Assembly (NCBI GenBank): GCA_022036555.1
Contig: CM039128.1
Coordinates: forward strand, 25,366,719-25,430,718
Origin: Microstegium vimineum
Taxonomy: Eukaryota > Streptophyta > Magnoliopsida > Poales > Poaceae
Direction of reading: 5' to 3'
Length of the DNA stretch: 64,000 nt
Shown: one piece after another, positions 20,761 through 32,412 of the stretch
How the letters are laid out: every line of letters starts with the position of its first letter
How positions within the stretch are numbered: position 1 is the stretch's first letter
The notes under the pieces: model-generated
The model's database searches: none
Seen by the model: the letters and a program-made list of their open reading frames with translations, nothing else
Told to the model about the DNA's origin: nothing
Position numbers and translations under genes: made by a program

Positions 20761-21580
20761 CATTAACACATTATGCCAACAACACATTCCAGGACCCCGA
20801 CGATGCCCCGCCGCAAAGCCTCAACATTGGTCAGTCCCTCCCTGGCCGTGCCGGCATGAGGTTCCTCATCGACTGCCTCATCGACGTGCCCAACAACATC
20901 GTTGCCATGGCTGCTCAGTTCAGGGTCGATGCCGAGACCATCGCGGTGGCCAACCAGCTGCAACCACGTACCGCTCACATATTCCCCTTTATGGCCCTAC
21001 ACCACCCTGCTTATCATGTCAACTCACAACCACGTCTTATGTGGCATGCATCCAGACAAAGCCACCGCCTCCGCCTCAGCTAATGGTAATGTCTGCTCCC
21101 GCAAGGCTTTTGCTGGTGTGTCATTCAAGTCTTTTAACTTTCCTCCATTAACACATTATGCCAACAACACGTTCTAGGACCCCAATGATGCCCCGCAACA
21201 AAGCCTCAACGTTGGTCAGTCCCTCCCGGGCCGTGCCTGCGTGAGGTTCCTCATACACTGCCTCGTCGACATGCCCGACAACGTCGTTGCCATGGCTACT
21301 CAGTTCAAGGTCGATGCCGAGACTATCATGGTGGCCAACCAGCTGCAACCACGTACCACTAACGTATTCCCCTTTATGGACCTACACCACCCTACTTATC
21401 CTGTCAAATCACAGCCACACCTTATGTGTCGTCCATCCAGACAACGCCACCGCCTCCGCCTCTGCCTCCGCTAATGGTAATGTCTACTCTGGCAAAGAGA
21501 GGAATAACCATATCGGAGTCTATGTAGGCATGGCTGCAAGGTGAAGCACGATGCATGGTGCCCGATCATGGTCCTGGGAA
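20731..21580 (+). pseudogene. Tandemly duplicated LysM-receptor gene fragment
   Basis: Two copies begin at 20731 and 21116 (385-bp period). Each encodes a segment like the last LysM motif of plant LYK4/LYK5-type receptors: VPNNIVAMAAQFRVDAETI, VANQLQPR, IFPFM. The second copy runs further into what resembles the start of the transmembrane segment (HIGVYVGMAA). There is no kinase domain, signal peptide or intact frame. This would be a broken, duplicated piece of a membrane chitin-type receptor gene; whether it was captured by an element or is a decayed gene I cannot tell. Family assignment is from remembered motifs. Confidence 0.5.
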
Positions 21581-21798
21581 CATGCCATTGTTCGTGCCAT
21601 GCGAGGAGAAGTACACATAATGATGCAAATGGAAGATGTAAGAAAAATAATTGAGTTATTGTATTTTACACATTCCTACTATATGGTGGCTACTTATTTG
21701 ACGTGTCATGTAGACTATTCGCTAAACGAAGGGGGTATGAACCTATGGATAACGCGCCGCTAAAAGTTAAATTGAGTGTATCTACAGTGTCATTTAAC
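21581..21798. other. Spacer before CACTA-1
   Basis: About 220 bp with a short unsupported open frame. Nothing recognised. It ends in the target duplication TAA (21799-21801) of CACTA-1. Confidence 0.4.
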
Positions 21799-21910
21799 TA
21801 ACACTAGTAGAAAACATGGCTTTGTTGGAGCCTCCTAAAACATACCACAAGAGGTTTTGGTTATCACGCGCCTGTGGTGTGAAATGGACTGTGCAGATCT
21901 TGCAACCTCC

Positions 21911-22021
21911 AGTGGAGATGAATTACCACTGGCGGTTGCCATAACCCAACCGCATGTGTAAATCGACCATTTACACATGCGGTTGGGTTATGTCAACCGC
22001 TAGTGGTAATCCATCTCCACT
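21911..22021. repeat. Hairpin in the subterminal region of CACTA-1
   Basis: Arms 21911-21963 and 21969-22021 (53 bp) around a 5-base loop. The inner 24 bp of each arm are perfectly complementary and the rest nearly so. It contains the AACCGC/GCGGTT core that recurs at the element's other end and is probably the transposase-binding repeat. Confidence 0.8.
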
Positions 22022-22107
22022 AGCGGTTGGCATAATCCAACCGCCTATGTAAATGGAGCGATTTACACAGACAGTTTAGTTATGCCAACCACCTGTGGTA
22101 ATCCTGT

Positions 22108-22117
22108 ATATATACAC
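22108..22117 (+). promoter_or_regulatory. TATA box of CACTA-1
   Basis: TGTATATATA at about 22107-22116 lies 30-40 bp upstream of the ATG at 22147 and just inside the subterminal repeats, where a transposase promoter is expected. Confidence 0.45.
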
Positions 22118-22146
22118 CTTCTTCTCCCCGATCAGTCATCACCTCG

Positions 22147-22443
22147 ATGGGTGTTGAGAAAATCCATGCTTGTAGAAATCACTGTATCCTATATCGAGGT
22201 GACGATTATAAGGACATGGAGAGCTGTCCAAAGTGTAATGCAAGTAGGTACAAAATGAATAAAGACTATAAAGAGGAACATTGTGCTACCTCGGTGTGTA
22301 AAGGAAAGAAGCAAAAGAAGACCCAACAGAGTTCAAAACCCACGAGTAAAGAAAAAGACGATGTAGACTATTATGCGCAGAAAAAGATTCCTGCTTTGGT
22401 GATATGGTACCTGCCTGATCAGGACCTACTGATCCTTTTCTGA
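22147..22443 (+). pseudogene. TNP2-type transposase fragment of CACTA-1
   Basis: 98 codons. GVEKIHACRNHCILYRGD, then MESCPKCNASRYK with a CxxC pair, then IPALVIWYLPD correspond to the conserved middle of CACTA TNP2 transposases. The catalytic DDE part and the N-terminus are missing. The frame ends at 22441 where the sequence jumps to a proline-rich gene in another frame, which looks like an internal deletion joining the two transposon genes. Confidence 0.75.
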
Positions 22444-24173
22444 ACCCACCACCATCACCAATCCATTCTCTTTCGAGCCCACCTCCGTCACCTCCACCAC
22501 ACTCATCACCTCCACCACAATCATCACCATATTCGCCACAAACATCACCTCCGCCACCTCCACCACAAAAATCCACACCTTCCCCATAACCTAAAGAACC
22601 TAAACAAAAACCAGAGCCACTAGTGCCACCAAAGAAGAAGTTTACGGTGCCCAAGTTGATTTCCCCCTTCGAGCCAAAGAAGAAAACAGCTGGCACAACT
22701 AGATTTTTGAAAGGACTTGGGACAAAATGCGCTAATGAAGTCCTCGAGTTGTCTGAGCTCAAGAAGTCAGCGCAACCGGTGCCTAAGGTAATTCCCTGCA
22801 AATTCAAGGTGCCAAATTTTGAAGACTACAAGTCTGTGCCTAAAAACTATGTGGTGGGAAAGCCTCTCCTGACCTAGGATAAACTCAAAAAGGTCTCAAA
22901 CAATATAAAAAGGATGTATGCCTAGTACATGAGAGCCTCTTTTGCTGGCATTCACACCATCAACCTGTGCATACGACATATGGCATTTCAAAGTGATCAT
23001 GATATGTGTGTGATTAGCTTTGAAGACATTTGGTTGATGATGAACCTCGAGAGACTAGACGTATAGATCATAACGACGTTTGCATTGTAAGTGTTACATA
23101 GTTACACATGCATTATAGTTGCATCAATGTTCAATATCTGACATGCATTGTAGTTGCAAATGTTCAATATCTGATATGCATGTGCCTCTTAGAATGCTAT
23201 ATGATCAGCAGGAGCAGACTGATGGTTAGGATTTCAATTATTGTGTCGAGGAAAGGATTGGCAATCTGAACCCAATTGATATATGCGAAGAAAGGCACAC
23301 CTTCAGAATCGAGGAAGACAACGACGAGTTATTGGGCTGAGAAGGTGAAGCACGGACCGAGAAAAAGAAACATTTGAAGTTTTAATTTGAAGCCAAGTAC
23401 GCCTTCTACATTTCAAAGTGTATGAAGAAGTATCAAGATAGGTTATCGGTAGTGGCACCGTACAACTTTGGGTTAGTATGATTTTGGGTAGTGGCACCGT
23501 ATAACTTTGGGTGATCAAACTACATAATTTCAATGCACAAATGTATCATGAATTTGATTCATGCAGGGACCCTTAGATCTGCGTCGTCATTTATCCTAGA
23601 CAAGGAAGGGTGGTGGTACTAGACTCCACAAATTACCCGCCAGCAAGCTATGCACATTTCATTGAGCAGTTAGAGCTATAAGTTGAGATATGCACGTATT
23701 TGCATTATGAGATTTTAATAATAATTAACATGGTGAATGTATTCGAGTTTGTAGGGCATGGCGGTTTTATAAAATCAACATGGAAAGATTGATTCCAAGA
23801 AAATAGAAGAGTAGCCATTGCAAGTTATATATGACTGGCCGGTAAGTATGAAACCTTACTCTTATGAATACAGATCATATATGTACTATGTGGATATACA
23901 ACATGTGCGAGCCTCTATAAATAACCATTTTTCTGTTTTATAGTGCCACAAGCAACCACCAGGATCTGTCCTCTGTGGATACTACGTGTCCGAGCACATG
24001 AGAGGAGACACCGCAGGATACATGAAGAAACCTTCCAAGAAAGCCAAGGCGACGACCATCAATGAAAATACGTTGTACAACATAGTTGAGGACGTGTGTC
24101 TTTTCCTCATCAAACATGTCATCTCAAGTGTAGGAAAATATCATGATCATGAAAGTGAATTAGCCAAGCCAGA
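22444..24173 (+). pseudogene. Second CACTA-1 gene: proline-rich protein with Ulp1-type protease remnant
   Basis: Begins with a run of SPPPSPPPHSSPP type, then PPKKKFTVPKL, a conserved NYVVGKPLLT motif, FEDIWLMMNLERLDV and, near 23586-23695, VVVLDSTNYPP, which fits the aspartate region of a C48 (Ulp1-like) peptidase. At about 23944-24170 CHKQPPGSVLCGYYVSEHM holds the expected catalytic cysteine. Introns and many stops separate the pieces. Ulp1-like domains in the second gene of plant CACTA elements are well known. CACTA-2 interrupts the frame after SELAKPD. Confidence 0.7.
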
Positions 24174-24194
24174 CACTAGTAGAAATATGACCTT

Positions 24195-24480
24195 CAGTGA
24201 CGATTTTCTAGTGACGCTGGTAACTTTGGTCACAGAATGATATCTTTCAATGAAGAAAATTTTGGTTTCGTCACAAGGTACACGGGACGAAGTTTTGGCT
24301 TGACTTTTAATGCGAAAGCGGTAGGAACGTCATGTATTACCAAATCGGAATCATCATCGATCATGTTGCCGGTACGCTTCATTGTAATGATGAAAATATT
24401 CATCACAGATTATGTTTTGATATAGTCATAGATACTTTGCCACGTTTGGTCCACGTAGTGATGAAATGAATTCGTCACAG
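24195..24480. repeat. Left subterminal region of CACTA-2
   Basis: Contains repeated CGTCAC/GTGACG and TCGTCACAGAT motifs, mirrored at the right end. These are likely transposase-binding sites. Short open frames here are chance. Confidence 0.6.
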
Positions 24481-24539
24481 ATCAGTTTTTTTAACGTGCA
24501 CCGATGTTCGGTTAACAGTAGCCTAGACCTTCTATTTTG

Positions 24540-26390
24540 GCAAAAAAAATGCGCTCATCGAGCTTTGATCTCAAAAACCTGGCGCAAGGTGGGTACCAGC
24601 ATTACCACTAGGTTACTCCACCATTCTTGGCAAAAGAAAGAAGGTTAGTGTTTTTGTAAGGTTTCAATGACAAATTTTGATTCATCCAAATTTTGTTAAA
24701 TGATTTTTCGACCAAAATAATAAATGTAGATCTTGGATAGTTTAACAAACTTGTTATTCATGAATTTTGTATTTTCAAATACTAGTTTGAAGGTGTTTTA
24801 TTTTAAAAATTCAAATTTTGACTTATTCAAACTTTTTCAAAAAAATGTGTTCATTGAGCTTTGATCTTGTGACTTGGCGCTAAGCGGGTAACAACGTTAC
24901 CATTGGGCTACTTGACCATTCTTGGCAAAACACAGAAAGTTAATGTATTTGTAAGGTTTCAATGTCAAATTTTGATTTATCCAAATTTTGTCAAATGATA
25001 TTTTGACCAAAATAATAAATGTAGATCTTGGATAGTTTAACAAACTTGTTATTCATAAATTTTATATTTGAAACCATTTAGAGTTTCAAATACTAGTTTG
25101 AAGGTGTTTTATTTTAAAAATTCAAATTTTGACTTATTCAAACTTTTTCAAAAAAAATGTGTTCATAGGGCTTTGATCTCGCGACTTGGCACTAAGCAGG
25201 TAACAACATTACCATTGGGCTACTCGACCATTCTTAGCAAAAGAAAGAAAGTTAGTGTATTTGTAAGGTTTGAATGTCAAATTTTGATTCATCCAAACTT
25301 TGTCAAATGAATTTTCGACCAAAATAATAAATGTAGATCTTGGATAGTTTAACAAACTTGTTATTCATGGATTTTATATTTGAAACCATTTAGAGTTTCA
25401 AATACTAGTTTGAAGGTGTTTTATTTTAAAAATTCAAAATTTGACTTATTCAAACTTTTTTTCAAAAAAATGTGTTCATTAAGCTTTAATCTCGAAACTT
25501 GGCGCTAAGCGGGTAACAACGTTACCATTAGGCTACTCGACCATTCTTGGCAAAAGAAAGAAAGTTAGTGTATTTGTAAGGTTTCAATGTCAAATTTTGA
25601 TTCATCCAAATTTTGTCATGAATTTTTGACCAAAATAATAAATATAGATCTTGGATAGTTTAACAAACTTGTTATTCATAAATTTTATATTTGAAACCAT
25701 TTAGAGTTTCAAATACTAATTTGAAGGTGTTTTATTTTAAAAATTCAAAATTTGACTTATTCAAACTTTGTCAAAAAAATGTGTTCATAGAGCTTTGATC
25801 TCGTAACTTGGTACTAAGCAGGTAACAACATTACCATTGGGCTACTCGACCATTCTTAGCAAAAGAAAGAAAGTTAGTGTATTTGTAAGGTTTGAATGTC
25901 AAATTTTGATTCATCAAAACTTTGTCAAATGAATTTTTGACCAAAATAATAAATGTAGATCTTGGATAGTTTAACAAACTTGTTATTCATGGATTTTATA
26001 TTTGAAACCATTTAGAGTTTCAAATACTAGTTTGAAGGTGTTTTATTTTAAAAATTCAAAATTTGACTTATTCAAACTTTTTTTCAAAAATAATGTGTTC
26101 ATTGAACTTTGATCTTGCGACCTAGTGCTAGGTGGGTAACAGCGTTACCATTGGGCTACTCAACCATTCTTGGCAAAAAGAAAGAAAGTTAGTGTATTTG
26201 TAAGATTTCATTATCAAATTTTGATTCATCCAAACTTTGTCAAATGAAATTTCGACCAAAATAATAAATGTGGATCTTGGATAGTTTAACAAACTTGTTA
26301 TTCATTAATTTTATATTTGAAACCATTTAGAGATTCAAATACTAGTTTCAAGGTGTTTTATTTTAAAAATTCAAAATTTGACTTATTCAA
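24540..26390. repeat. Six-unit, roughly 313-bp tandem array with tRNA-like cores
   Basis: Units begin near 24547, 24842, 25155, 25468, 25778 and 26092 (spacing 295, 313, 313, 310, 314). Each has an AT-rich body (TTTTGACTTATTCAAAC, TAGTTTAACAAACTTGTTATT) and a GC-richer core. On the minus strand the core reads like a tRNA: A-box TAGCCCAATGG and, about 33 nt later, B-box GATCAAAGC. Four units match both box consensuses, TRGCNNARYGG and GWTCRANNC; the first misses one A-box position, the fourth and sixth one B-box position each (unit one keeps its B box). Some units might be transcribed by RNA polymerase III; this is untested. Confidence 0.7.
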
Positions 26391-26640
26391 ACTTTGTCAA
26401 ATGAAAAGTTAACCAAAACAACAAATGTAGATCCTGATGAGTTTAACAAACTTGGTATTCATGATGTCTCTATTTGAAGCCATTTAGAGTTTTAAATACT
26501 AGTTTGAAGGTGTTATTTTTTCAAATTCAAAATTTGAATCATCCAAACTTTGTCAAATGAAATCTTGACCAAAATAAGAAATATAGATCTTTGTTAGTTT
26601 AACAAACTTGTTATTCACTAGTATAATGCTGGTGCTAACG
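26391..26640. repeat. 250-bp direct repeat, left copy
   Basis: AT-rich, related to the array body (CAAATGTAGATCCTGATGAG, GGTGTTATTTTTTCAAATTC). It is about 95% identical by eye to 32413-32660. The two copies bracket the segment holding the SEC14 and AHL fragments and the solo LTR. Confidence 0.7.
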
Positions 26641-27375
26641 CTACATTTTTATTTTAGGGATGCACATAAAAACAATAGAACTACCAAACTATGATGGTAT
26701 TTCGTCACATAAATCGAGTACAACAAAACAATTAAAAGAGTCTGTAATTTATTGCATGATTGTCATGTACATACGCCAATATGCCAGTACACAAAATATT
26801 GTTTACTCCCATTATCGACTCAAGCTAGTTGTTTGCACGCTCTAAAATTGAACCATCCAAGTTTTGAATGCCACATGTCACCCTATCTTTGTAAAATACA
26901 TGACTGATTCATGTTACCAACTTTTGCTAATCTGAAAAAAGAACATATTAGATTTTGAATCCGATACGGTTAGGGAAAATCAGAGAACAGAGTAGACATT
27001 AAAATCCTTATTGAGACAAGGTACCTATAAAATCTATGTAGCCATACCAGGAATATATTATTTTTTTATAATCTATATGAAAACACAAAAATTCAGGCGG
27101 TATGAAAACACAAAAAAAAATTAGCAGCAGTGTCAAAACAGCAGTGTGAACTCCATAAGCGTTATTTTGATTGTGGATCTGTGAACTACATGCTTATAGG
27201 ATAATCTCAGCTTGGCAGAACTTAATAGGATTTTCGAAGTTCAACTCACAGAAACAAGACCGTGGCGCTCAACAACTCCGCGCTTCAATTGCACCCATGT
27301 ATCTTTCTCATTAGTTATTAAAAATTAGGAAAAATAATGTAAATAAATTCAACCAATTTATTGAACAGTACTTAC
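26641..27375. other. AT-rich filler in CACTA-2
   Basis: No repeat or gene recognised. Near 27240-27310 the minus strand could encode a short exon-like piece (WVQLKRGVVERHG), possibly a further exon of the captured SEC14 gene, but I could not confirm it. Confidence 0.35.
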
Positions 27376-28228
27376 CTAAATCTTCCTCTCAATAGAATGG
27401 CTTATTCAGCACATGAGACATCAAAATTAGTGAACTTTCCTTGAGAGCACGCAATCTGAGAGAGCCTGTAACTGTTTCTTCTATATCAGATACTTGCCCA
27501 ACTTCCTTCAACGACTCCATGCTATGTACAAGCTACAATAGAAAAATAAGGTAATCACCAGCAACAACAGCAATGACAACCAACAGATAAGTTAAATATA
27601 CTGATTTACCATAAAAAAAATAGTTGACTACAATACTGTAAGAAGGCATCAGCCATAAATTTACCTTCATAATTGAAGGATCACTCCAGGGGCCTTTGTT
27701 AGACCTCAGGCACCCTCCGTGGTTAGAACACATGCATGAACCACCAAAGTACTCCGGCAATTGGCTGAAGATACATTTTGATTAAGATTTGCACATATGT
27801 TCACCAATAAAATAATCTTTGGAGAAACAAACACCAACCTTGCATCAATAGCTTCAAGAAGTCTGCTTTGATATTTTGTTCCTAGAACCTGAAATAAAAG
27901 AGTAGGTATGAAGCCATACAAAGATCAAAACATGGATAATCAATTGGGAAGGGCTGCAAAATCAGTACATGTATTTTAGATGACGTTTTGGGGTCAAGAA
28001 GTCCCTTAACAGTGCTCCATATCAGCTTGAAACCTGGTCCCGCATTTACAATAAACATTTGATGTAGTGTCTGTATAATTTGTGACATGCTTGGTAATCA
28101 GAATGGTTTCAAACCAAGCTACATTCAATCATCTCTATACTAAGGCTAACCTCAGGATAATAGTCACCATCTATTTTTTGCATACAGCGCACCAAATCCC
28201 TCGCAATCTTGCTAAAGTTCTTCCAGCC
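27376..28228 (-). pseudogene. Captured SEC14 (CRAL-TRIO) gene fragment, five exons
   Basis: Minus-strand exons 28228-28151, 28070-27969, 27888-27839, 27764-27665 and 27532-27376 join in frame with consensus splice sites. They encode the C-terminal half of a plant Sec14-homologue (SFH) lipid-transfer domain: GWKNFSKIARDLV, TLHQMFIVNAGPGFKLIW, VLGTKYQSRLLEAIDA, PEYFGGSCMC, GGCLRSNKGPW, then VGQVSDIEETVTGSLRLRAL. SFH proteins bind phosphatidylinositol and phosphatidylcholine. The last exon meets a stop (27398 region) earlier than the family norm, and the N-terminal half is not seen to the right. With introns kept, this is a genomic capture rather than a retrocopy. Confidence 0.8.
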
Positions 28229-29008
28229 CTATATCACAAGGAACAGACAAAGGAAATAGTCAATTTAGATATCTGAGCTTTTTCAAACTACATCGTGCTT
28301 ACAGAAAACAAATGAAGTAACAAAGATAAAATGCAATTATGCCTGCATCAGTAGTTCAGAGAACCTTAAACCTCTGCAGCTCTATCGATGGTTCTTTTTT
28401 GGATCGATGGATTTATATCCAAGCATTTGGAAAAGTAAACGAAGTATCAGAACAAAATCCACTGCATAAGTTTTTCTAAAGGGAGTAGGTTTGATTTAGA
28501 TATCTAGTTGAGGTAGCATACAGAGATTGGAGAAACAATAAGAGCTGGTCCTTTTTCTCTCCAAGGGTCAATTTTTTTGCACAAACATTCAAACATCCTA
28601 ACCAATCAAATTGCAGGGATGTTTCAAACAATATCTGCATTCTGGAGACTTTTGATAATTGCAAATTTAACCAAAGTTTGCATGTTTATCTTGGCAAACT
28701 ATCTTGTCAGAACTGTAACTGATGGCACAAACAATGTTCTAATCCTGATATCTGCACTACAAGATACATCTGGCAAGCATAACACCCAGCTTGGATTTAT
28801 GTAATTTATAAAGCAAAAACTGAGATCCTAAGCTCATTAGAAGGGATTGCAAGCAGAGGCATCATACGGATCGATTTGTCACCTTCAACGTCCGCATCCA
28901 AATTGTCTGCCTGCCCTATAGCTGGTCGTCATCGTCGCTGCTGCTGAGCTGTGCTGAGGATGCACGTGTGCTGCACGGTGACCGAAGGCGGCCTCGCGCA
29001 GCGCATAG
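28229..29008. other. Unassigned CACTA-2 interior
   Basis: AT-rich, then GC-richer from 28870. Earlier exons of the SEC14 gene were looked for on the minus strand and not recognised. 28940-29013 could be a coding remnant but has no family match. Confidence 0.3.
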
Positions 29009-30236
29009 GTCTTTGTTAGGAATATGCCCTAGAGCTAATCATGTAGATGATTATATTCCGATTGTATCCATGATTAATAAAGTGTTCTTTGAATATCCAT
29101 TATAGACAACTAGTATTGATTAACGATTATGTGAATTGTTTGTGGAACTCAATTACCTGAATGGTTATTCTAAAAGCTGTCCCTTGTCGGCATTCTTGTA
29201 AGAGCACACTTGAATATTAGACCAGCACATGTATTAGTTGATGGCTATGTTTCACAAGTCATAGACATGGAGATGTCAAACTAATAATGTGGGCACATGT
29301 GAGACATGTAGGCTGGACTGACCCAACAAGAGAAAGTCTCCCTTAGACCTGAGATTGTGGTATGTACTCAAGATGTGAAACGATCTACTTAGGGACTATC
29401 AAACGCTACTCCGTTATTGGGTAGTTATAAAGGTGGTCATTGGGTGGTCGGGAAACATGCTATGAGACATAGACAATTAAGATGAAATTTGGCCCTCTCT
29501 TCGTGAGAGAGATATCACTGGATCACTCATATGATTGGATCAACAAATGCATGGCCATGCTTGGGTTAAGTGTTAACCCACGAGTTGAACCATATATCGA
29601 GTGGCGAAGGGAATAACTTGTACATGGTCATAGTGGTTCGTCTGATATGATCATAGCGTATGCATAGGAGTTGACACGCCTTGCTAGAGGCCGCTATCAA
29701 CTATTGGGCGAGTAAGAGTACTTGGGCCATGTCTATGTATGCGTGAGCCCATAGGGTCGCACGCTTAAAGGGCTGGAAGCCTAATTCGGGTTGGACCCGA
29801 ATTAGACTAGGTTTAGGGTTACTAATGGGCCTCCAACGTGGGAGCTCGTTAGGACGCCTACATAAGCAAGGGGTGGGCGCGGGGCAAGATTGATCCACGC
29901 CTTTTGGCAGCCGCCGTCGCCTCCCCACGCTCGCGCCTTTTGCTCCTCGCGGACCTAGCAGTCCGGAGGCGCAACGCTTCCTCCCTGTACGTGTGGGATT
30001 CCTCGGAGGTGCTGCATCTGGAGCACAAGGACGAACCGCGCGAAGGGGATGTTGAGACGGACGACCACGCAACTGCACTACCTGCTGCGACGCGCACGAC
30101 TACATCAAGTCGTCTTCCGCTGCACCTGCGCGTCTAGTGGTAATCCCGTAACCTATAACTAGCAGTAGATCCTGGTTTATGAGGTCGAAAAGTTTTGTTT
30201 TCAGCTAGCGTAGAAACCTTGTATTCCTACAGTCTT
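29009..30236 (+). mobile_element. Solo LTR, Angela-like Copia, with TSD
   Basis: 1218 bp, 29014-30231, starting TGTTAGGAATATGCCCTAGAG and ending TTGTATTCCTACA. It is flanked by GTCTT on both sides (29009-29013, 30232-30236). The start matches the Angela/BARE-type LTR consensus of grasses. There is no internal region or second LTR, so it is the product of LTR-LTR recombination. GC-rich open frames in 29701-30140 are chance. Confidence 0.85.
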
Positions 30237-30599
30237 CCCCTCCGGCTAGTCAAAGTGCTTGAGCACCACCCTCTCGTTCACCTGCACCTGCAACACCGGT
30301 TAGCCAGTCACCGTCGAGCAGAGCGTCGAGCAGAGAGCGCGGCGCCGACGCCATGTCGGCGGCTTACAAGGCGTGAGAGCTCGCCGTCGAGCCACTCCTC
30401 CTCCGTTGGTGCCTGCTCAATCACCACCTCCTCCTCCTGCACGGAGGCGGCCAGATCCGCCTGCCCCATCGACGGAGAAGGGGAGAGGCGGCGGCCGGAT
30501 CCATGTGCACGGTGCACCACCGATGGAAAGGGGGAGAGAGAGCGCCGACGGAGACGTCGACGCGCAGCCTCGTGGCCCTGGCCCACTGGCACCGGGTGG
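30237..30599 (-). other. GC-rich captured sequence, unidentified
   Basis: About 70% GC, open in several frames on both strands. The minus strand includes EEEVVIEQAPTEEEWLDGEL and arginine-rich runs. I see no domain. Its sharp GC contrast with the AT-rich transposon suggests host exon material. Confidence 0.35.
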
Positions 30600-30804
30600 C
30601 CCGACCGCTGAGCACGCAGACGCCGCGGCCGCGGCGGCGCGCGTCCTCGGAGACGGCGTCTTGTTGATCCACAAGCCACCCGCCGCTAGGGCGCGCGTAC
30701 TCGGAGATGCACTCGACGACGTCGGCGTCGGCGGCGACCTCGAGGATGTGGGAGTGGAGCGCGTTGGGGCTGTTCGGGATCACGATGATGGGTGGCTTCC
30801 TCGA
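30600..30804 (-). pseudogene. Captured AHL (PPC/DUF296) gene fragment
   Basis: On the minus strand RKPPIIVIPNSPNALHSHIL, EVAADADVVECISEYAR and then RRRGRGVCVLSGR match the start of the PPC domain of AT-hook nuclear-localised (AHL) proteins, where the family has KPPIIVTRDSPNA and EYARRRGRGVCVLSG. About 16 extra codons separate EYAR from RRRGRG, so the piece carries an insertion. No AT-hook or domain end is seen. AHL proteins are nuclear DNA-binding regulators; this copy is a fragment. Confidence 0.65.
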
Positions 30805-31590
30805 CGAGGTCCGACCACCGGACCCGCGTCACCGTCCGCCGGCGTTGGTCGATCCGCGCCGACCCCACCGGGATCCGCGTGGGCACCCCGACCACTGGCG
30901 GCAGGCGGCGTGTCGGCGGGTGGCCTGGGTCCCACGCGTAGGAGGACACCGCGGCTCCGCTCCGGCCTCGCTCCTTCTCTCGTGAGTCGTGGCTCCGACG
31001 CCACCGTGACCGCCCAGATCCGCCGCTCCGACGGAGATCGTCGTCGTGGCCGCCCCGAGTCCAAATCCACCACTCCGACAGAATCTAGATCCGTGCGCTT
31101 GCCTTGCCTGGCATCCTTGGCCAGCGGCGCACGCGCCTGGTGGGCCGACTACTCCGTCTCTTGGTGAACTCATCCTCGTGGGGGAGAGGGAGAGCCGGGG
31201 AGAGGAGTCGCGGGGTAGGGAGTGGGAGAGTCGTGCATGAGCGAGGGGCATCGGGGATTGGGAGAGTCGCGTGTCTCGTGGGTGTGGGACCGGAGGAGCT
31301 GTGTGTGGGGGAGAGGAGAGCCACGCGTGGGGGCGGCCGCCGGATGGAGGATGGATGAGTGATGGGTTTGATCCGGGCAAGCTGATCCGTTGGATTTGAG
31401 TGAGTAAGAGAAAAAGAGTGGTTAGAATAGATCTGATCCCTTCGTTTGAATGTTTGATTGGGCTTCGGGTACATTTGTTTGGGTGCATTTATGAGAGGTT
31501 AAGAGAGATAATGACTGTGGGGGATAGTTTATGGATAATTTATGGTGTGGCTTTAGGAATGTTTTTTTGGTGCATTATATGTAGTAGAGA
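30805..31590. other. GC-rich to AT-rich transition, no gene identified
   Basis: 30805-31350 is GC-rich with overlapping open frames on both strands and continues the captured block, possibly promoter or leader of the AHL gene read on the minus strand. From 31350 it turns AT-rich. No domain recognised. Confidence 0.35.
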
Positions 31591-31710
31591 TAAATTTTGT
31601 AATTGAAATCATTTAGAGTTTTGAAAACTGATTTCAAGTTACCATTTTTTGAAATTCAAATTTTAAATTCTTTTAAAATTAGTCACATTAATAGATGAAC
31701 CAACTCAAAT

Positions 31711-31950
31711 GATATGTATTGATTTTAGAAAAATACAGGGAAAAAACCATCACATTTGGAGTTAGTATGAGAGAGAAAAACTAGTTACAAGTTTCAACTA
31801 GAGATTAAAACAAGAAATCACGCTTGTTCATGATGAACAAGTCTGATTTGTTTTTTTAATCTGTAGTTGAAACTTGTAACTAGTTTTTCTCTCTCATACT
31901 AACTCCAAATGTGATGGGGTTTTTTCTTGTATTTTTCATAAATCCATATC
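31711..31950. repeat. Foldback element, perfect 53-bp core arms
   Basis: Arms 31748-31800 and 31864-31916 are perfect reverse complements; imperfect pairing continues out to about 31711 and 31950. The 63-bp centre also folds, with CTTGTTCATGATGAACAAG at its middle. As RNA it would make a hairpin of about 240 nt. It could be a source of small RNA. Confidence 0.85.
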
Positions 31951-32412
31951 TATCATCTTGTTGTGATCTTACTCCTATTAGTTTAATCATATTTTCATAC
32001 AACTTTATTTAACCAATTTAAATTTTGATTTTAAATAAACTACCGCTACGAACAAGATTTCAAGACACTAAATGACCTTAGATGAAAAAGTTTTGAATAC
32101 GAAAGAGTTAGAACTCATCAAGATGTACAATTATTATATAGGTAATTTTTTCATTTGACAAAGTGCTAGTAAAGACTAGTTATAAAATCATGAATGCCAC
32201 ATATAGATTATGAAATTATACTAGAGACTTGTAAATTTAGAACTAAAATTTCCTAACACTTTCTCAAATGCAAAAGTGACATATATAAAAAAATGCATAT
32301 CTTGATGAGTTGATCAAACTTGGTATTCATAACTTTTCTACTTGAGACAATCTAAGGTTTCGAAAACTTATTTAGAGGTATCAAAATTTAAAAATTCAAA
32401 ATTTCCCTTATT

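Noticed and set aside
24540..26390. Functional tRNA genes
   Set aside because: The cores have A and B boxes but no complete cloverleaf or acceptor stem I can pair; tRNA-like only.
27376..28228. A functional host SEC14 gene
   Set aside because: The N-terminal half is missing, an early stop is present and the fragment lies inside two nested CACTA elements with exact duplications.
29701..31488. Many overlapping ORFs on both strands in the solo LTR and the GC-rich captured block
   Set aside because: High GC lowers stop frequency. Only the AHL-like segment (30600-30804) shows family motifs.
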